DNA of 64,000 nt from Sparassis latifolia (lineage: Eukaryota > Basidiomycota > Agaricomycetes > Polyporales > Sparassidaceae), in contig CM031553.1 in NCBI GenBank assembly GCA_018466975.1, positions 868,001-932,000 on the forward strand, read 5' to 3'. The position numbers and the translations under genes were made by a program. Below are positions 1 to 11,245 of the stretch, one piece after another. The first letter of the stretch is position 1, and each line of letters starts with the position of its first letter. The notes beneath the pieces are model-generated. The model saw nothing but the letters and a program-made list of their open reading frames with translations. It ran no database searches and was not told the DNA's origin.

Positions 1-196
1 ACCACATTGGGCCAAGGCCCACGATCTCCGCCCTGATGATCTCCGCAGGCTCTACCCGCGCTTCGACGACTTCGTCAAAGTGCTCGAGGAAGTGGACCCC
101 CGTGGAATGCTGCGCAACGCGTATGTGCAGCGTCATATCTTCGGAAAGGAGGGCCCCGAGTACGATGGAAGGGTCTTCAAACAACAACATCTTTGA
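1..196 (+). CDS. ALO1: D-arabinono-1,4-lactone oxidase, C-terminal end (partial)
   Basis: Only the last 64 codons are present; the reading frame runs from position 2 to the TGA at 194-196 and the gene continues to the left of the window. The tail starts with P-H-W-A-K-A-H, the H-W-x-K motif of the C-terminal domain of the ALO/L-gulonolactone oxidase family. It is followed by Leu-Tyr-Pro, an Asp-Pro-x-Gly stretch and an Arg-His near the end, in the order expected for the family. These FAD enzymes make D-erythroascorbate in fungi and sit in the outer mitochondrial membrane. No intron is visible in this last exon. It converges on the UBC7-type gene, whose stop lies 291 bp away. The family call is fairly firm; the exact substrate cannot be told from this piece. 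Confidence 0.8.
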   Translation, partial: PHWAKAHDLRPDDLRRLYPRFDDFVKVLEEVDPRGMLRNAYVQRHIFGKEGPEYDGRVFKQQHL

Positions 197-487
197 GTAT
201 ATCTATAAACAAGACGATGCGTTCTTTCTTGATACTTGCAGTAGCGCCCGTATAATGATACCCTTGTAATCTTTGTATAGCTGTAAGCCTTCAAGCTTTG
301 TAATGCTGCTATCCGTTGTAGTAATGGGATAATAACGTGCCTGGCTTGCACAGTCCATTGACGGACAGTTGGAGTAAGTAATGACAACTCCGTGAAGGGC
401 GCGCGAAAAGCGCTGACATATGAACAAGTGGACAAATGATACAGTCACCTATAATACACCTATGAGTTAACGTGCTGCTCCTTGGTT
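197..487. other. Convergent 3' intergenic stretch
   Basis: Shared 3' flank of the lactone oxidase and UBC7 genes. I see no coding signal or repeat here. Confidence 0.5.
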
Positions 488-1368
488 TCACAGGCCAAGC
501 TGTTCCCTGATAATTTGCCTGACGATACGTTCATATTCCTGTGCAGTATCTGACAGTTAGGATCTCGCGGTGATGGAACGTGGATGACGTACCGCCTTAT
601 TATCACGATATAGTTTGCAACAATCAATATTTGCACCACTTTCGAGATTGGGTTCTGATAGTACTGCGCTCAGTACACAGCAGCGAACAGATCTATGATC
701 CGTACCAGCCAACATCGAGATGACGCTCAAGATGACTTTCTCGACGCTCTGTACGGGACTCCACCGCTCTGACGCTTGCTCGTACATCGTGGGATCATCT
801 CCAGGAGTGTGCAATATGGAAATGCAGACAGTCCCGTCAGGATAAACTGGCATAGGATCGATCAATTTCGCGGCGAAGTGTCGAAAAACCACGGCCTCTC
901 ATCGGCAGGTAGTAGGGACTCACTGTTCGGGTGGAACAGCGGGGGCTCGAACTTCATCTTGAATGGCGACAGGGGGTAGTCGGAGGGCTATCGCGCGAGA
1001 GTAAGCCCAAAGCCACCCAAATTGGGCGCGAGGCACGTACAAAAGTGAGCTTGGCAGCAAATACGCCGCCTTCGAAGGGTGTGTCCTTGGGGCCAACAAT
1101 CAGCGCTTCCCAGGTAAAAAAGTCGGATTCAGAGATGGGCCCTTCGATGATAGAAATCCAGACGATCAGCGCCTTCATGGAACTAAGAACAGCTAGGCCA
1201 TACCGGCGGTGAACATCCCATCCGGCGCGCCTGGCATGGCAAGTGAATAGTCAGGATGTGGCACTACAGCAGTGCAGACGAGGGCTAGAGATTACCTTGC
1301 GAAGTTAGCTGCTTGTACTCTGTCATAAGCCGCCGAAGAGCGGTAGCACTTCCGCTTCGCGCAGCCAT
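488..1368 (-). CDS. UBC7: Ubiquitin-conjugating enzyme E2, UBC7/UBE2G2 type
   Basis: Seven exons: 1296-1368, 1204-1230, 1041-1141, 924-987, 706-846, 593-654, 488-538 (reverse strand), all GT-AG, joining in frame to 172 aa (yeast Ubc7 is 165). The protein opens [15 protein letters not shown] and contains the E2 core with H-P-N at 86-88 and catalytic Cys96 in [10 protein letters not shown]. Cys96 is followed by the acidic loop P-G-D-D-P that marks Ubc7/UBE2G proteins, then W-S-P-V-Q-S-V and A-N-I-D-C-C-K. In the family this E2 works with ER membrane E3 ligases (Hrd1, Doa10) in ER-associated degradation, building Lys48 chains, and is held at the ER by Cue1 or gp78-like partners. The start is the only ATG giving the conserved N-terminal helix. 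Exon 2 is only 27 nt. Confidence 0.95.
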
Positions 1369-2239
1369 GCTGTATCGAACAGAACGTGGAGCGAGAACAA
1401 GTCGTCGCAGGCGCCCACACTAGTTCAGGCAACTGCATCCAGCGGATCAGCGGCCCGGGTTATCTCAGCTGTCGCTCGGGACCCATATGTCAAGTCAAGA
1501 TGCAACTCAACGACTCCGTGTGATCATCATCCAATTTTTCTATCTCGTGTTGCCCTATCCAGTACAAGAACCTCGAGCTCAATCAGACAAGGCGTTTTGC
1601 ATGAAGCCAGGAACCCGTTACGTAGAAGGCCGTCCGCGCCCGAACGACTCTCACTCAGAAACAAAAATCGTAAATTCGGCGACTCAGCCAGTAGCCTGAG
1701 GTATGCCTTTCGTGAGGCGAAGGTTGACTGCAATGACTTGTCACTCGGAGGACAGTTTTACTATCCTCCGATCACCTTCCATGTAAGGTTATCACGCTGG
1801 GGTCTCATATCCTGTTGTCAGAAAAACTCTTTGTCGAGTGGGCATCCAGAAGCTCAGAAAGAGGATTTTAAGACACTTCCCTCTCTGCTATTTGCCTGTT
1901 GCGGCTGTTGGTAAGCCACCATTGCCTGTCGTGTCAGCACGGCCGATATCAACTTCCGAGAGTCAGCTCACCAATCTGTCACGATACAGCGACAGCTCCG
2001 TGCATTCCTTGCTTCTGAGCGTGGTTTACAGATCCGAAGAGCATGGGTCATGACAAAAATTTATCATCTTCTATTGCAAGTTCGGCAGTTTTTGTGCATG
2101 ACATTGGTTTGCACATCGGAGAATTTGTAAAATTTCTTGATACATCGTGCTTCGGGTACATGGAAGATAGGCCCGTGGTCTTCGTAAAAAATGCGTAAGG
2201 GAATAAGTTACTCGAATCCTCGCAGGGCAACGTGAATCA
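1369..2239. other. Intergenic region upstream of UBC7
   Basis: About 870 bp between the UBC7 start and the RET1 stop, both on the reverse strand. The short open frames here lack family motifs and consistent splice structure. It should hold the UBC7 promoter and the RET1 3' end; I see no clear TATA box or repeat. Confidence 0.4.
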
Positions 2240-5200
2240 TCAGGCATCATCTAGCACCAGACGTGGAACAACATTCATCGCCATCAACTAGTGGTGAAGC
2301 CATTCGTCTTGAGAGGATAGCCAGAAAAAAAGCATAGGGGGGACTCACTTCTTGGAACAATAACTTTGCAGCATAAGGTATCGTCAGTTGTGCCATTTTC
2401 TTGGAACTCTTGCAGTACGTGCACCAGCCGTTGTAGCCCATGAGGCCGCACTCTTGACACGCATTCACCTCGAACTTATCGGACGATATCATGAGACGTT
2501 CCAATAGCAGCTGCGTCGCTCCGTAGCCGATAAGACAGTCGCGTTCCATTTCGCCAAGGCGGAGACCGCCCTCTCTTGAGCGACCTTCGGTAGGTTGTCG
2601 CGTCAAAGTTGCACGGGGCCCCCTGAGTGAATAGAAGACATGAAACATGACCGTCAGGATGAAATATGAACGCAGATACAACACGGACCTTGCGCGAGCA
2701 TGCATCTTGTCCATGACCATGTGCTCTGTCATTCAATAGCGGTCAGTACGCCACGCCTACAAAAGATGGCCTAGAAAACGCACTGAGTTTCTGAATGCAG
2801 GCGCCGGATGTCAGCGCTCTGAGACCGGATCCAATGCATAACACTGACCTGATAGTAGATGGGCCCGAAGTAGACATATGCCTCCATGGGCTCGCCGGTG
2901 ATGCCGCTCGTAAGCATGTCTTTGCCAGCGTAGCTGAATCCCTTCTCGATCAGAATTCGAGACATGTCTTCTACCTAGAATAGGCGAGGTCGACTGAGTA
3001 AATGCTCATAGTAATTGTCGGATGCCACGGACCTTGGATCCGCCGAATGCAGTACCATACTGTAGTTGACCAGCAAGAACACCTGCCTAACACCGAGGTC
3101 GCCATCTTGCACACCGTCCGGCAGACATAGACGCACCTTTCCTGCCAACAGCTCAATCATCTTCCCGACAGTCATTCGGGACGGGAAACCGTGTGGATTC
3201 ATGATAGTGTCTGCGAGGGGCACATAGATAGGATTAACATCCGATAGCCCTGCCCAAGGGACCGACTTACCAGGCACTATGCCCTGGTCATTGAACGGCA
3301 TGTCTTCCTGGTTAACGATGAGGCCACAGACGCCCTTCTGGCCGTGCCTCGACGAAAACTTGTCTCCGAGTTCCGGTCGCCGCGTTTGACGGATGAGAAC
3401 CTTGATGAGCGTTTGATCGTTTTCCGTATCGCTGATCATAACCTTGTCTACGTAGCCCGCGACGGGGGACTTGTAAGTCATAGGGGCGTTCTTGTATGGC
3501 ACGGCCGCAGCCTGGCCAGTGAAGGAGTTGTCGTTGGCATTTGTCGGCGTCTGTTTGTTGATATACACGTCCCCCGGGTCGACACGCTCCCCCACACCTG
3601 CAAGGCCGTCCGACTGAACAATATCGTACTTCTTCTGGATTTGGCCATTCTCGTCAACCGGAGCATCGGCCAGACGATCAAACCTGCGGTGAGAAGGTTA
3701 TGAGCGCTCGCAAGAAGGTTCTTGATACGCACGTGCCGTTGGGGTACTTGCGAATGAGCGTGGCATTTTTGCGCAGGACCTGACACCTACCATATCCGCG
3801 ATCGAGACTAGCCTGAGTGGAGGAAAAAAAAGAGAGAGTCACTCGAAGTATAACGCGGTGTCAGCACTTGGCCTACCTTGTTCAAAATCAGTGCATCCTC
3901 GATGTCGTAGCCTGAGTAACTCATTACTGCCACGGTGGCGTTCTGTCCTGCAGGCAACCGGTCGTAACCAATGAGCTCGATCGTCTTTGTCTTGACCATC
4001 GGCTGCTGCGGATAGACGGATAGATAGAGAAGAGTATCAATCCTGTTTAATTGGTTGTATCCAATCGCGCCAATGGCTTGTTTACCCATGGCACATTGAT
4101 AGGTATTGCGCGGCGACTGGTTGTGATGAGGATAAGGAATAAGACCCGCTACGGCGCCAAGCAGTGTAAATGGTTCGATTTCGAGGTGTGTGGTGCTGGG
4201 AACGATATCCTGCTCGTAGAGAGCGATAAAAGAGTCATTCTCCTCGTTGACATCGAGATATTCCACCAGACCCTTGCGAAGGAAATCATCGAAGGTCAGA
4301 AGCCCCTTCTTCAGTTCCTGTGGGAGTGCAGAAGCTCAGCACGAAAACTGATTGTAAAATATCCATATTCTATACCAAGATGTGATCGGACGTCACCCGT
4401 GGCCTTCCGTTTTCCACGATGATCATAGGACGGCAGATGCGCCCACCATCGCTTGCGATGAGCACCGTCCGATGATGGTGATTGATATACACGCTCACGA
4501 ACTCGCTAAATCGGCCGGCACGGCGTAGCTTGCGGAAATTATTCACGAAGCGCGCTGGATACCGAGTAAGACCGATGATCGTCCCGTTCACGTTCACCAC
4601 AAAGGTGTTCGGGCCATATATCTCGGTCCCAGTCGCTAGGCTGATGTCTACCGTACAGCGTCAGACACGTTGAAGAGATGGTGAGGAAATTGAGCGACCG
4701 ACCTTCCACACCAAGCATGAATGCAATCCGGATAATTGGCTCTTCCTCGACGTCGGTTGTAATATGTGTCATTAACGCGAGATTTTTCACGAGACCGCAT
4801 GCTTCGCCTTCGGGCGTGTCGCTGGGGCAGAGCATACCCCACTGACTGGGTTGCAGCGCGCGAGGACCGCTGACCTTGCGCGTCTTCTCGAACTGCGACG
4901 AAATGCGCGTCATCATGCCGAGCGCAGATATGAAGGACAGCCTGCTGAGAACATGCGTGACACCTGCGCGGTCCATCTTGAAGCGTTTAAGTGACCAGTT
5001 CCCTGTCGATATAGCACGCACGAACCCAGAGGTGATATGGTCCCCTTGAAACTGCATCGTGTTGAATGCATCAAACTCGCTAGTCCGCGACGGCTTCTTC
5101 AGTACCTTGTCTATCGCAGACTTCAGATTAGTGTTAAATGTCTTAAAGAGATCCTCGAACAGCAGAGCAAGCAGCTGTCCCGCTCTGAACGTCGGCATGA

Positions 5201-6411
5201 GCAAATAGCCTATTCACGTGTCGAATGACTCACAATTCGAGACGCTTATTACCCACATAATCCCGGTCATCGACCATCTTCTCGTCATCCATCGCCATGA
5301 GCACGCGCCTTGTCATAGTCGCAACGAAGATCGCCTTCGAGCGGAAGTTCAAGCCGTGAACGGGTACGTGCGCGAGGACGATCGTCGCTAGCGCCTCCAG
5401 CGCCTCTTCCCATGCCGGCCGCCGTGGACCTACCACCCGTCGGTTCACCTTCACCCTCGAGCCGATATACTCCAGCGCCTGCTGCCGCGTCAAGACGCCC
5501 AGCTTCGCGGCCTCCTCGAGGTTCGGTGAAAACGCTGACTTGTACGCCTCGTGGTTCCCCGCAGTCAACAGCAGGATCTCCTTGTCCGACTGGATCCCGA
5601 GCGCCTTCAGCGCAATCACGATGGGGACGTCTTCGTGTATCGAGTTGTGCCGCAGGTAGATTTTCCCCTTCTTCGTCGCGACGTACGTCTTCGACTTCAG
5701 ACCACCGTGCGTTGACGACGTGCACGACGCCTGGACAATGCCCTTCGTCGGGTCGACCTCCACAATGATACGATTCTTGCTCAGCTGCTCCTGCACGAGG
5801 ATGACCTTCTCCGTGCCCCTCACGATGAAGTACCCGCCCGGGTCGAGCGGACATTCCGTCATGCGTGCCAGCTGTGCCTCGTTGCGACCGGCAAGCACGC
5901 ACTTGTTGCTCCGGAGCATGATGGGCAGCCGCCCAATGTTGACGTTCGCCCGGCGCACCACGGTCTTCCCGCGCGTGTATTGAATCGTGACAAGGATCGG
6001 CGCGCCATAGGTCGTATCCCGCAGTCGGCATTCGTGCGGAGTGACGCTCTTGTCAATCGCATCTGGATCCGTGCGGTCAGGGAATCCAACGACGATGTCC
6101 GTGTATTTGAGCCAGAAGCGGGGATCCACGTCCGAGGTGACCTTGTTATTCGCCTTCAAGATGTTCTTGATGTCCACGTCCACAAAATAATTGAAAGAGT
6201 CAATGTGTTGCTTCACAAGACCCTTGACTTTGAGAAAGGCAGGTAGCAGGAGCCATTTGTCCTGCATATTATGCTGTTCAAAACCGGACGCAGGTAACAG
6301 CATTTACTGACACACCTCTACGGTCTTGATTGGATCGGTCAGGCCAAGACCGCGCCAATTTGGCTGGTTCAGCGTATCCCAATCCTGTTCGTCCTCATCA
6401 TGGCCTGTCAT
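2240..6411 (-). CDS. RET1: DNA-directed RNA polymerase III second-largest subunit (RPC2)
   Basis: Thirteen exons on the reverse strand: 6316-6411, 5234-6261, 4703-5184, 4376-4647, 3877-4317, 3812-3733, 3683-3137, 3086-3033, 2974-2849, 2790-2784, 2725-2689, 2622-2349, 2287-2240. Joined, they give 1163 aa with every junction in frame (yeast Ret1 is 1149). It forms the catalytic wall and hybrid-binding half of Pol III, which makes tRNA, 5S and U6 RNA. Pol III-type motifs include [14 protein letters not shown] near the N-terminus, [34 protein letters not shown] (hybrid-binding loop), [13 protein letters not shown] and a C-terminal zinc ribbon (C-x2-C ... C-x2-C around 2400-2450). Exon 10 is a 7-nt microexon. 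The C-terminus ends P-R-L-V-L-D-D-A. It is divergent from the UBE2G1-type gene. Confidence 0.97.
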
Positions 6412-6697
6412 GACAGAAGAAAACAAAACAAGGACAGCAGAGTCATCAAGTTAAAGTCGATCTAGATCTAAACTCTGTGGCGAAGAAATCCCGCAGATTT
6501 GTAATCCTCGGTTAGCAAAGTTGCAGCGGAGTCAGTACAGTATACTAATGGTCCCTTTATATTTGTTTTTCCACGGTTAGTTTGTGTTACAATCCATGTA
6601 GACTTTATGTGCACGCGTTTTGCCGGCTCTTGGCCCCGCACAATCGATTCCAGACCAACATTTCCACCCTTATCCTCGACCACCATCACCGTCAAGA
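6412..6697. promoter_or_regulatory. Divergent promoter, RET1 / UBE2G1-type E2
   Basis: The 286 bp between two head-to-head start codons must carry both promoters. It is AT-rich around 6470-6610. No single canonical TATA element stands out. Confidence 0.5.
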
Positions 6698-7695
6698 ATG
6701 TCTAAACCTTCTACACCCGTGCCTCACAATTTGAACACACTTCTACTGCGGAGACAGCTGGCGGAGCTGACGAAGCGACCGGTTGAAGGCTTCTCAGCAG
6801 GTCAGTGGACCTTCCGTTCAGTGCATCGATCGCGCAAACGATACTTAGCAGCGCGCCCTTTTCATTTTGGTTTGCCTTTCGTGCTTATGAATGTGCTTTG
6901 ATGTCGTCTTCGAAGGTCTTGTTGAAGATAACAATTTGTATGAGTGGGAGATCATGATTATTGGGTGGGTAGCTATGATTTTTTACACCTGAATTGATCC
7001 ACTCATACCAGTGTAACGCCCTTATCAGGCCTCCGGATACACTATAGTGCGTGCTTCAGGAGTTGGTCCTATTTGTGCAGTTTGAACCGACCTGTGCTTA
7101 GTGAGGGGGGCTTCTTCAAAGCTCGCCTAAGTTTCCCGGAGGATTACCCTATTCAGCCACCAAAGATGCGGTTCCTCACTCAGATGTGGCATCCGAACAG
7201 TATGTGTTATTTACATAGTTCTTTACCCACTTGCTCATTCTCCCCTTTCGCGCCTTCAGTCTATCCAGATGGTAATGTCTGCATCTCCATCCTCGTATGT
7301 ATCTCCGTCCTTGCTCACGATATTGAGGTTAATGTTCTGAACCTCTGCAGCACCCGCCTGGCGAAGATCAGTATGGTTATGAGGATTCGGGCGAACGATG
7401 GTTGCCTGTCCACACAGTCGAATCGATTGTATGTCGTGATCTACGCCAGTGCCGCATGTCCTTAAAATACTTTTTTCAACAGTTGTTGAGTGTGATCTCC
7501 CTCTTGTCATCGGACAAGCCCAATTTGGACAGTCCAGCAAACGTAGATGCCGCGAAGGAGGTACGGACTGACTTTGAGTGTACGTCTTTCTGCCATACCG
7601 GCTGCATCTCTCCTTTGTGCTCATTCAGGGCAACAGCTTATAGGAAGAAAGTCCGTCGTCTGGTCCGACGAAGCGCGGAAGAGGCATACGACTGA
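6698..7695 (+). CDS. UBE2G1: Ubiquitin-conjugating enzyme E2, UBE2G1 type
   Basis: Eight exons: 6698-6800, 6916-6964, 7029-7046, 7102-7199, 7260-7294, 7351-7428, 7483-7577, 7629-7695, all in frame, giving 180 aa. The protein begins M-S-K-P-S-T-P-V-P and has R-R-Q-L-A-E-L-T-K, E-G-G-F-F-K-A-R-L-S-F-P, W-H-P-N, then I-Y-P-D-G-N-V-C-I-S-I-L with catalytic Cys97. The acidic loop H-P-P-G-E-D-Q-Y-G-Y and E-R-W-L-P-V-H-T-V-E separate it from UBE2G2 and match the UBE2G1 branch. The A-N-V-D-A-A-K-E helix follows. UBE2G1-type enzymes extend Lys48 chains, in animals on cullin-RING substrates. Exon 3 is only 18 nt. It is the second Ubc7-class E2 within 6 kb, but its sequence is clearly a different branch, so this is not a recent tandem copy. 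Confidence 0.95.
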
Positions 7696-8486
7696 TCGAC
7701 GTATTACTTTTATCCATTCTTCCGTCCGGGCTCTTGTCATCGTTGTCATGTATTCTAATCACCTGCTCACCTGTCCTCCGACTCCCACTGTCGTCTACCT
7801 CTTCCGTGTACGTTCATCATCTTTACCCTTGCCTGCAGCTGCCCCAGGAGTTGTGTATCAGCGTTGTCACTGTTCCTCGCGCATCCAATGTACTAGCTCC
7901 ATACAACCGAACTTTCCTGTTTTATATACGTTCATACCAACTCGCATTACCGTCGAATCTAAACAATGACTGATGTGTGCATGATGAGTTGATTCTATAA
8001 TTATGAGCTTAAGACATTCCTAGACTTGGGCCGCCTAGTAGTCGTAGGCGGCCTACCTCAATCCGAACTACGAACTTGTGAGCGACATAATTTTCAGTAT
8101 AATGAATGTAGCGTTAACGTTGCAGGGCCATGTAGACGACCTCAGCTGGCTGCTGAACAACGAGCCAACCTACCGATACTGTACTCTCCACAGCCCTTGC
8201 GCACCGTTAAGTTGATTTTTTTGGCAACCAACAGTTCTTACTTACCGTCATACAGTGCCGAACTGTGGATGTAGAGGCTCACATACATATGTTGCACGCC
8301 GCAACCACTTTGAAAACTCAGCTACTTAACCACTTCGATGGTTTCGTAGCGTGACCGTCAATGCCATGGTGAATTCTGTTCGGGCATATGCATTCTGCTA
8401 AACACTGCAGTCCAAGAAGGCGCCAATCTTGCATTCCAGCTCCGTCCACAGTAGCAACATCTTGACCTGCGAGTCATATCCAATCC
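7696..8486. other. Convergent intergenic region
   Basis: About 790 bp between the E2 stop and the UPF0261 stop. It probably holds both 3' UTRs. I see no conserved coding motif, RNA gene or repeat. Confidence 0.4.
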
Positions 8487-9842
8487 CTACTTTACTGTGT
8501 CTCCGTTGGTGGTTCCATCCGTTGTCTCCGTGATTTCATTTTTCTGCAGAGGTTCCATCCCCATCAGCTGTACTAATCTTGCTACAATTGCCTCCACGAA
8601 GCCCTCGTCGTTAATATCGCGCTCATCCTCCACCACTTTCAATGCCGCGCCTTTAAGCCCATCTCGGAGTCCCTTGAAGAGTGCCTCATCTGCCTCCTGA
8701 TCGTCAAACGGTGCCCCTCTCACGCTTAACGAGCTAACGCCCGCTCGAGGAACCCATATCTCGGTGCGCTTAGGGTCCGCATCCTTCAGCCGTTCCGCAA
8801 TTTGCCCGCCCAGGATCGCACACTCCTGCGCATTAGTCCTCAGCAGTGTCATGCTTGGGTTATGCTCGAAAAGTCTCCGCTCGGAATACCGCTCTGGTAC
8901 GGTGTCGCGCGGGCCAAAGTTCGCCATGTCTAGCGCGCCGACTGAGACGATCTGCGGGATGCGGGCTTTAGCTGCTGCAGTCAGCCGCTTTTCTCCTGCA
9001 CTTAGAACGCCACCAAGAAGGGCGTCTGCAAGCTCCGTAGTGGTCAAGTCCAGGATCCCCGCGAAGAAGTTGGACGCGGCAAGTTGTTCGAGAGCGCGCC
9101 CTCCCGCACCCGTCGCATGAAAGACATATGTCGTGCAGGAGTAATTGGAGAGGATTGCGCGCGCGTGCGTTACCGCGGGCGTCGTTACGCCGAACATGGT
9201 GATCGCTATGCGCTTCGTGCCGGGGGATGCAGGGGACAAACCCGCATGTAAAGAGCCGGACAACTGGCGGGAGTGCTGAGCGCGGGCCATGCCAGCGATG
9301 GCTCCCGCAGCGTTATCAAGAATAGGACAGAGGACGTCGTTCAGCCCCGCAATGTCCACGACGCTGTGCATCATAACCAAGTCGGACTCGCCAACGTACG
9401 CGCGCACGTCGCCCCCTGCCATTGTGGATACTAGGAGCTTCGGGAAGCCCAGTGGAAGCGCGCCACGCATCACCTCCGCTGCGAGCGACGAGCCGCCGCT
9501 TCCCCCCAGCGCCATTGCGGCGTGTATGGCGTGTGTCTGGTAGAGGGATGCAACTACTGGGATGGTGTGTCGGATGAGCGTCGAGATCAGCTCTCCCCGC
9601 GGGAGCGACATCAGGTCAGCAGGAGGCAGCAGCCCCGAAGACGCGAATATTTCGGGCTGGCTGATGGCGATGGAGGGGTGCGACGCGGGGATACGACCGA
9701 CGTCGAGGAGCTTGACCTGCACTCCATACTCCTGTATGATGCGGTCGTGCACATATACCAGTTCGTCCAGCTTCGTGTCACACGTGCCAATGAGGGCGAC
9801 AGTCGGGATGGACGCAGCGGTGTTGGTCCCTGGCATGGTCAA
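8487..9842 (-). CDS. UPF0261 protein (N-terminal half of the Tm-1 type)
   Basis: Single intron-free reading frame of 451 aa. The N-terminal part reads P-T-V-A-L-I-G-T-C-D-T-K, the nucleotide-binding start of the UPF0261 family. This is followed by L-G-G-S-G-G-S-S-L, V-S-T-M-A-G-G-D-V-R, the S-V-V-D-I-A-G-L-N stretch, I-A-I-T-M-F-G-V-T-T-P-A-V and F-H-A-T-G-A-G-G-R-A-L-E-Q-L, all in family order. In tomato Tm-1 and in many fungal and bacterial proteins this ATP-binding module is known, often fused to a TIM-barrel domain. Here the TIM barrel is the next gene, divergently transcribed from a 253-bp shared promoter. The last 50 residues are hydrophilic and variable. The biochemical reaction is not established for the family. 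Lack of introns is unusual for this window. Confidence 0.9.
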   Translation of the reverse strand: MTMPGTNTAASIPTVALIGTCDTKLDELVYVHDRIIQEYGVQVKLLDVGRIPASHPSIAISQPEIFASSGLLPPADLMSLPRGELISTLIRHTIPVVASLYQTHAIHAAMALGGSGGSSLAAEVMRGALPLGFPKLLVSTMAGGDVRAYVGESDLVMMHSVVDIAGLNDVLCPILDNAAGAIAGMARAQHSRQLSGSLHAGLSPASPGTKRIAITMFGVTTPAVTHARAILSNYSCTTYVFHATGAGGRALEQLAASNFFAGILDLTTTELADALLGGVLSAGEKRLTAAAKARIPQIVSVGALDMANFGPRDTVPERYSERRLFEHNPSMTLLRTNAQECAILGGQIAERLKDADPKRTEIWVPRAGVSSLSVRGAPFDDQEADEALFKGLRDGLKGAALKVVEDERDINDEGFVEAIVARLVQLMGMEPLQKNEITETTDGTTNGDTVK

Positions 9843-10095
9843 TACCCTGCTGGCTTGTTGGGAGAGGCCGTATACTCATGAGATGTCGTTCGAAGTAAGG
9901 TCACTAGTGCGAATCGTGACCTTCTCATAACACGGAGCATTAACGGAAAGAAAATAGCGCCTCTGCCCAGCAATTCCAATATGACGTCAGTGGTCCGCTT
10001 ACCCTCCCAAGCAGCTGACTTGATTTTCCAGTGTTACGCCTGATCGATATAACGTACGAGATTCTCCCACAACCACCTTTCCTCCGTGCGATATC
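9843..10095. promoter_or_regulatory. Divergent promoter of the Tm-1-half gene pair
   Basis: 253 bp separate the start codons of the UPF0261 and TIM-barrel genes. A T-G-A-C-G-T-C-A motif (the CRE/ATF-type palindrome) lies at 9981-9988, near the middle, where it could serve both genes. This is a motif match only. Confidence 0.5.
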
Positions 10096-11047
10096 ATGCC
10101 CCGTCCGATGAACAGGGAGGAGGCTCTGCAACGCCTGCGCGAGACGATCGCCTCCAGGAGCATCATCCTGGGCGCCGGTGCAGGTATGTTAGCTATAATA
10201 CCACTCCTGAACATAGCATTTACCCACAGACACATTCCAGGCATCGGCCTGTCTGCTAAATTCATCGAGAAGGGTGGCGCAGACCTCATCGTGCTCTATA
10301 ACAGCGGCCGCTTCCGTATGGCAGGCCGCGGTTCTCTCGCAGGTCTTATGCCATACGGAGACGCTAATGCAATAGTTCTCGAAATGGTGAGCCTATGTCC
10401 TTGCCACCGCCCCACGCGCTGATCGCCCCCATCTCCCCCAGGCAAACGAAGTCCTGCCGGTTGTCTCGCGCGCGGGTGTGCTCGCGGGCGTGTGCGGCAC
10501 GGACCCATTCCGGTCGATGCCTCGCTTCCTGCGCACGCTCGCAGACGTCGGTTTCTGCGGCGTGCAGAACTTCCCGACCGTGGGCCTAATCGACGGCGTG
10601 TTCCGTCAGAATCTCGAGGAGACAGGGATGGGATACTCTCTGGAAGTCGACATGATCCGCGAGGCGCACTCCATCGGGCTGCTCACGACCCCATACGTCT
10701 TCAATGTCGGCGACGCCGAGGCGATGACGCGCGCCGGCGCGGACGTGCTTGTCGTCCACATGGGTCTGACCACGTCTGGCAGCATCGGCGCCGTCACGAG
10801 CGTCACATTGGACGACTGCGTGAGCTCGATACAGGCGTGCAGGGACGCGGCGGTGAAGATCAATCCAGAAATCATTATCCTCTGCCATGGCGGACCTATC
10901 GCCCGTGCGGAGGACGCGCACTATGTGCTCAGTAGAACGAAGGGGGTCCACGGGTTCTTCGGCGCGTCCAGCATGGAGCGTCTGCCGGCTGAGGTGGCGA
11001 TCGAAGAAAACACGAAGGACTTCAAGAAATTGCGACCTGGACAATAG
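10096..11047 (+). CDS. PEP-hydrolase-like TIM-barrel protein (C-terminal half of the Tm-1 type)
   Basis: Three exons, 10096-10183, 10241-10386 and 10442-11047, in frame, 279 aa. The sequence has [63 protein letters not shown] and a C-terminal H-G-G-P-I ... [11 protein letters not shown]. This is the order of the TIM-barrel family annotated as phosphoenolpyruvate hydrolase-like, which forms the C-terminal domain of Tm-1-type proteins. It is divergent from the UPF0261 gene, which encodes the other domain of that fusion. Joint expression and physical association of the two products are therefore likely; that is inference. The reaction is not known from sequence. Confidence 0.9.
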
Positions 11048-11245
11048 GTACCTTTGTTTAGAATAAAAACTCGAGTGGGTCCTATGTCGGAGAGCCTGAG
11101 AGTATTCGTAACTACAATACTAACTGCAAGGATGTGCTACACGTCGGAGAAATTATGACACGTGACAGACGCGATCACGATTGCAACGCCGACGCGTCCA
11201 TGTTGAAGCCACATTAAAGCCGGTACCGCGACGTATACCTACAAC

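Noticed and set aside
5285..6031. 248-codon reverse-strand open frame inside RET1
   Set aside because: Shadow of the RPC2 frame; Arg/Gly/Ala-rich composition from GC-rich codons and no motif.
488..7695. Tandem duplication of a Ubc7 gene around RET1
   Set aside because: The two E2s have different intron positions and belong to the separate UBE2G2 and UBE2G1 branches, so a recent duplication is not supported.
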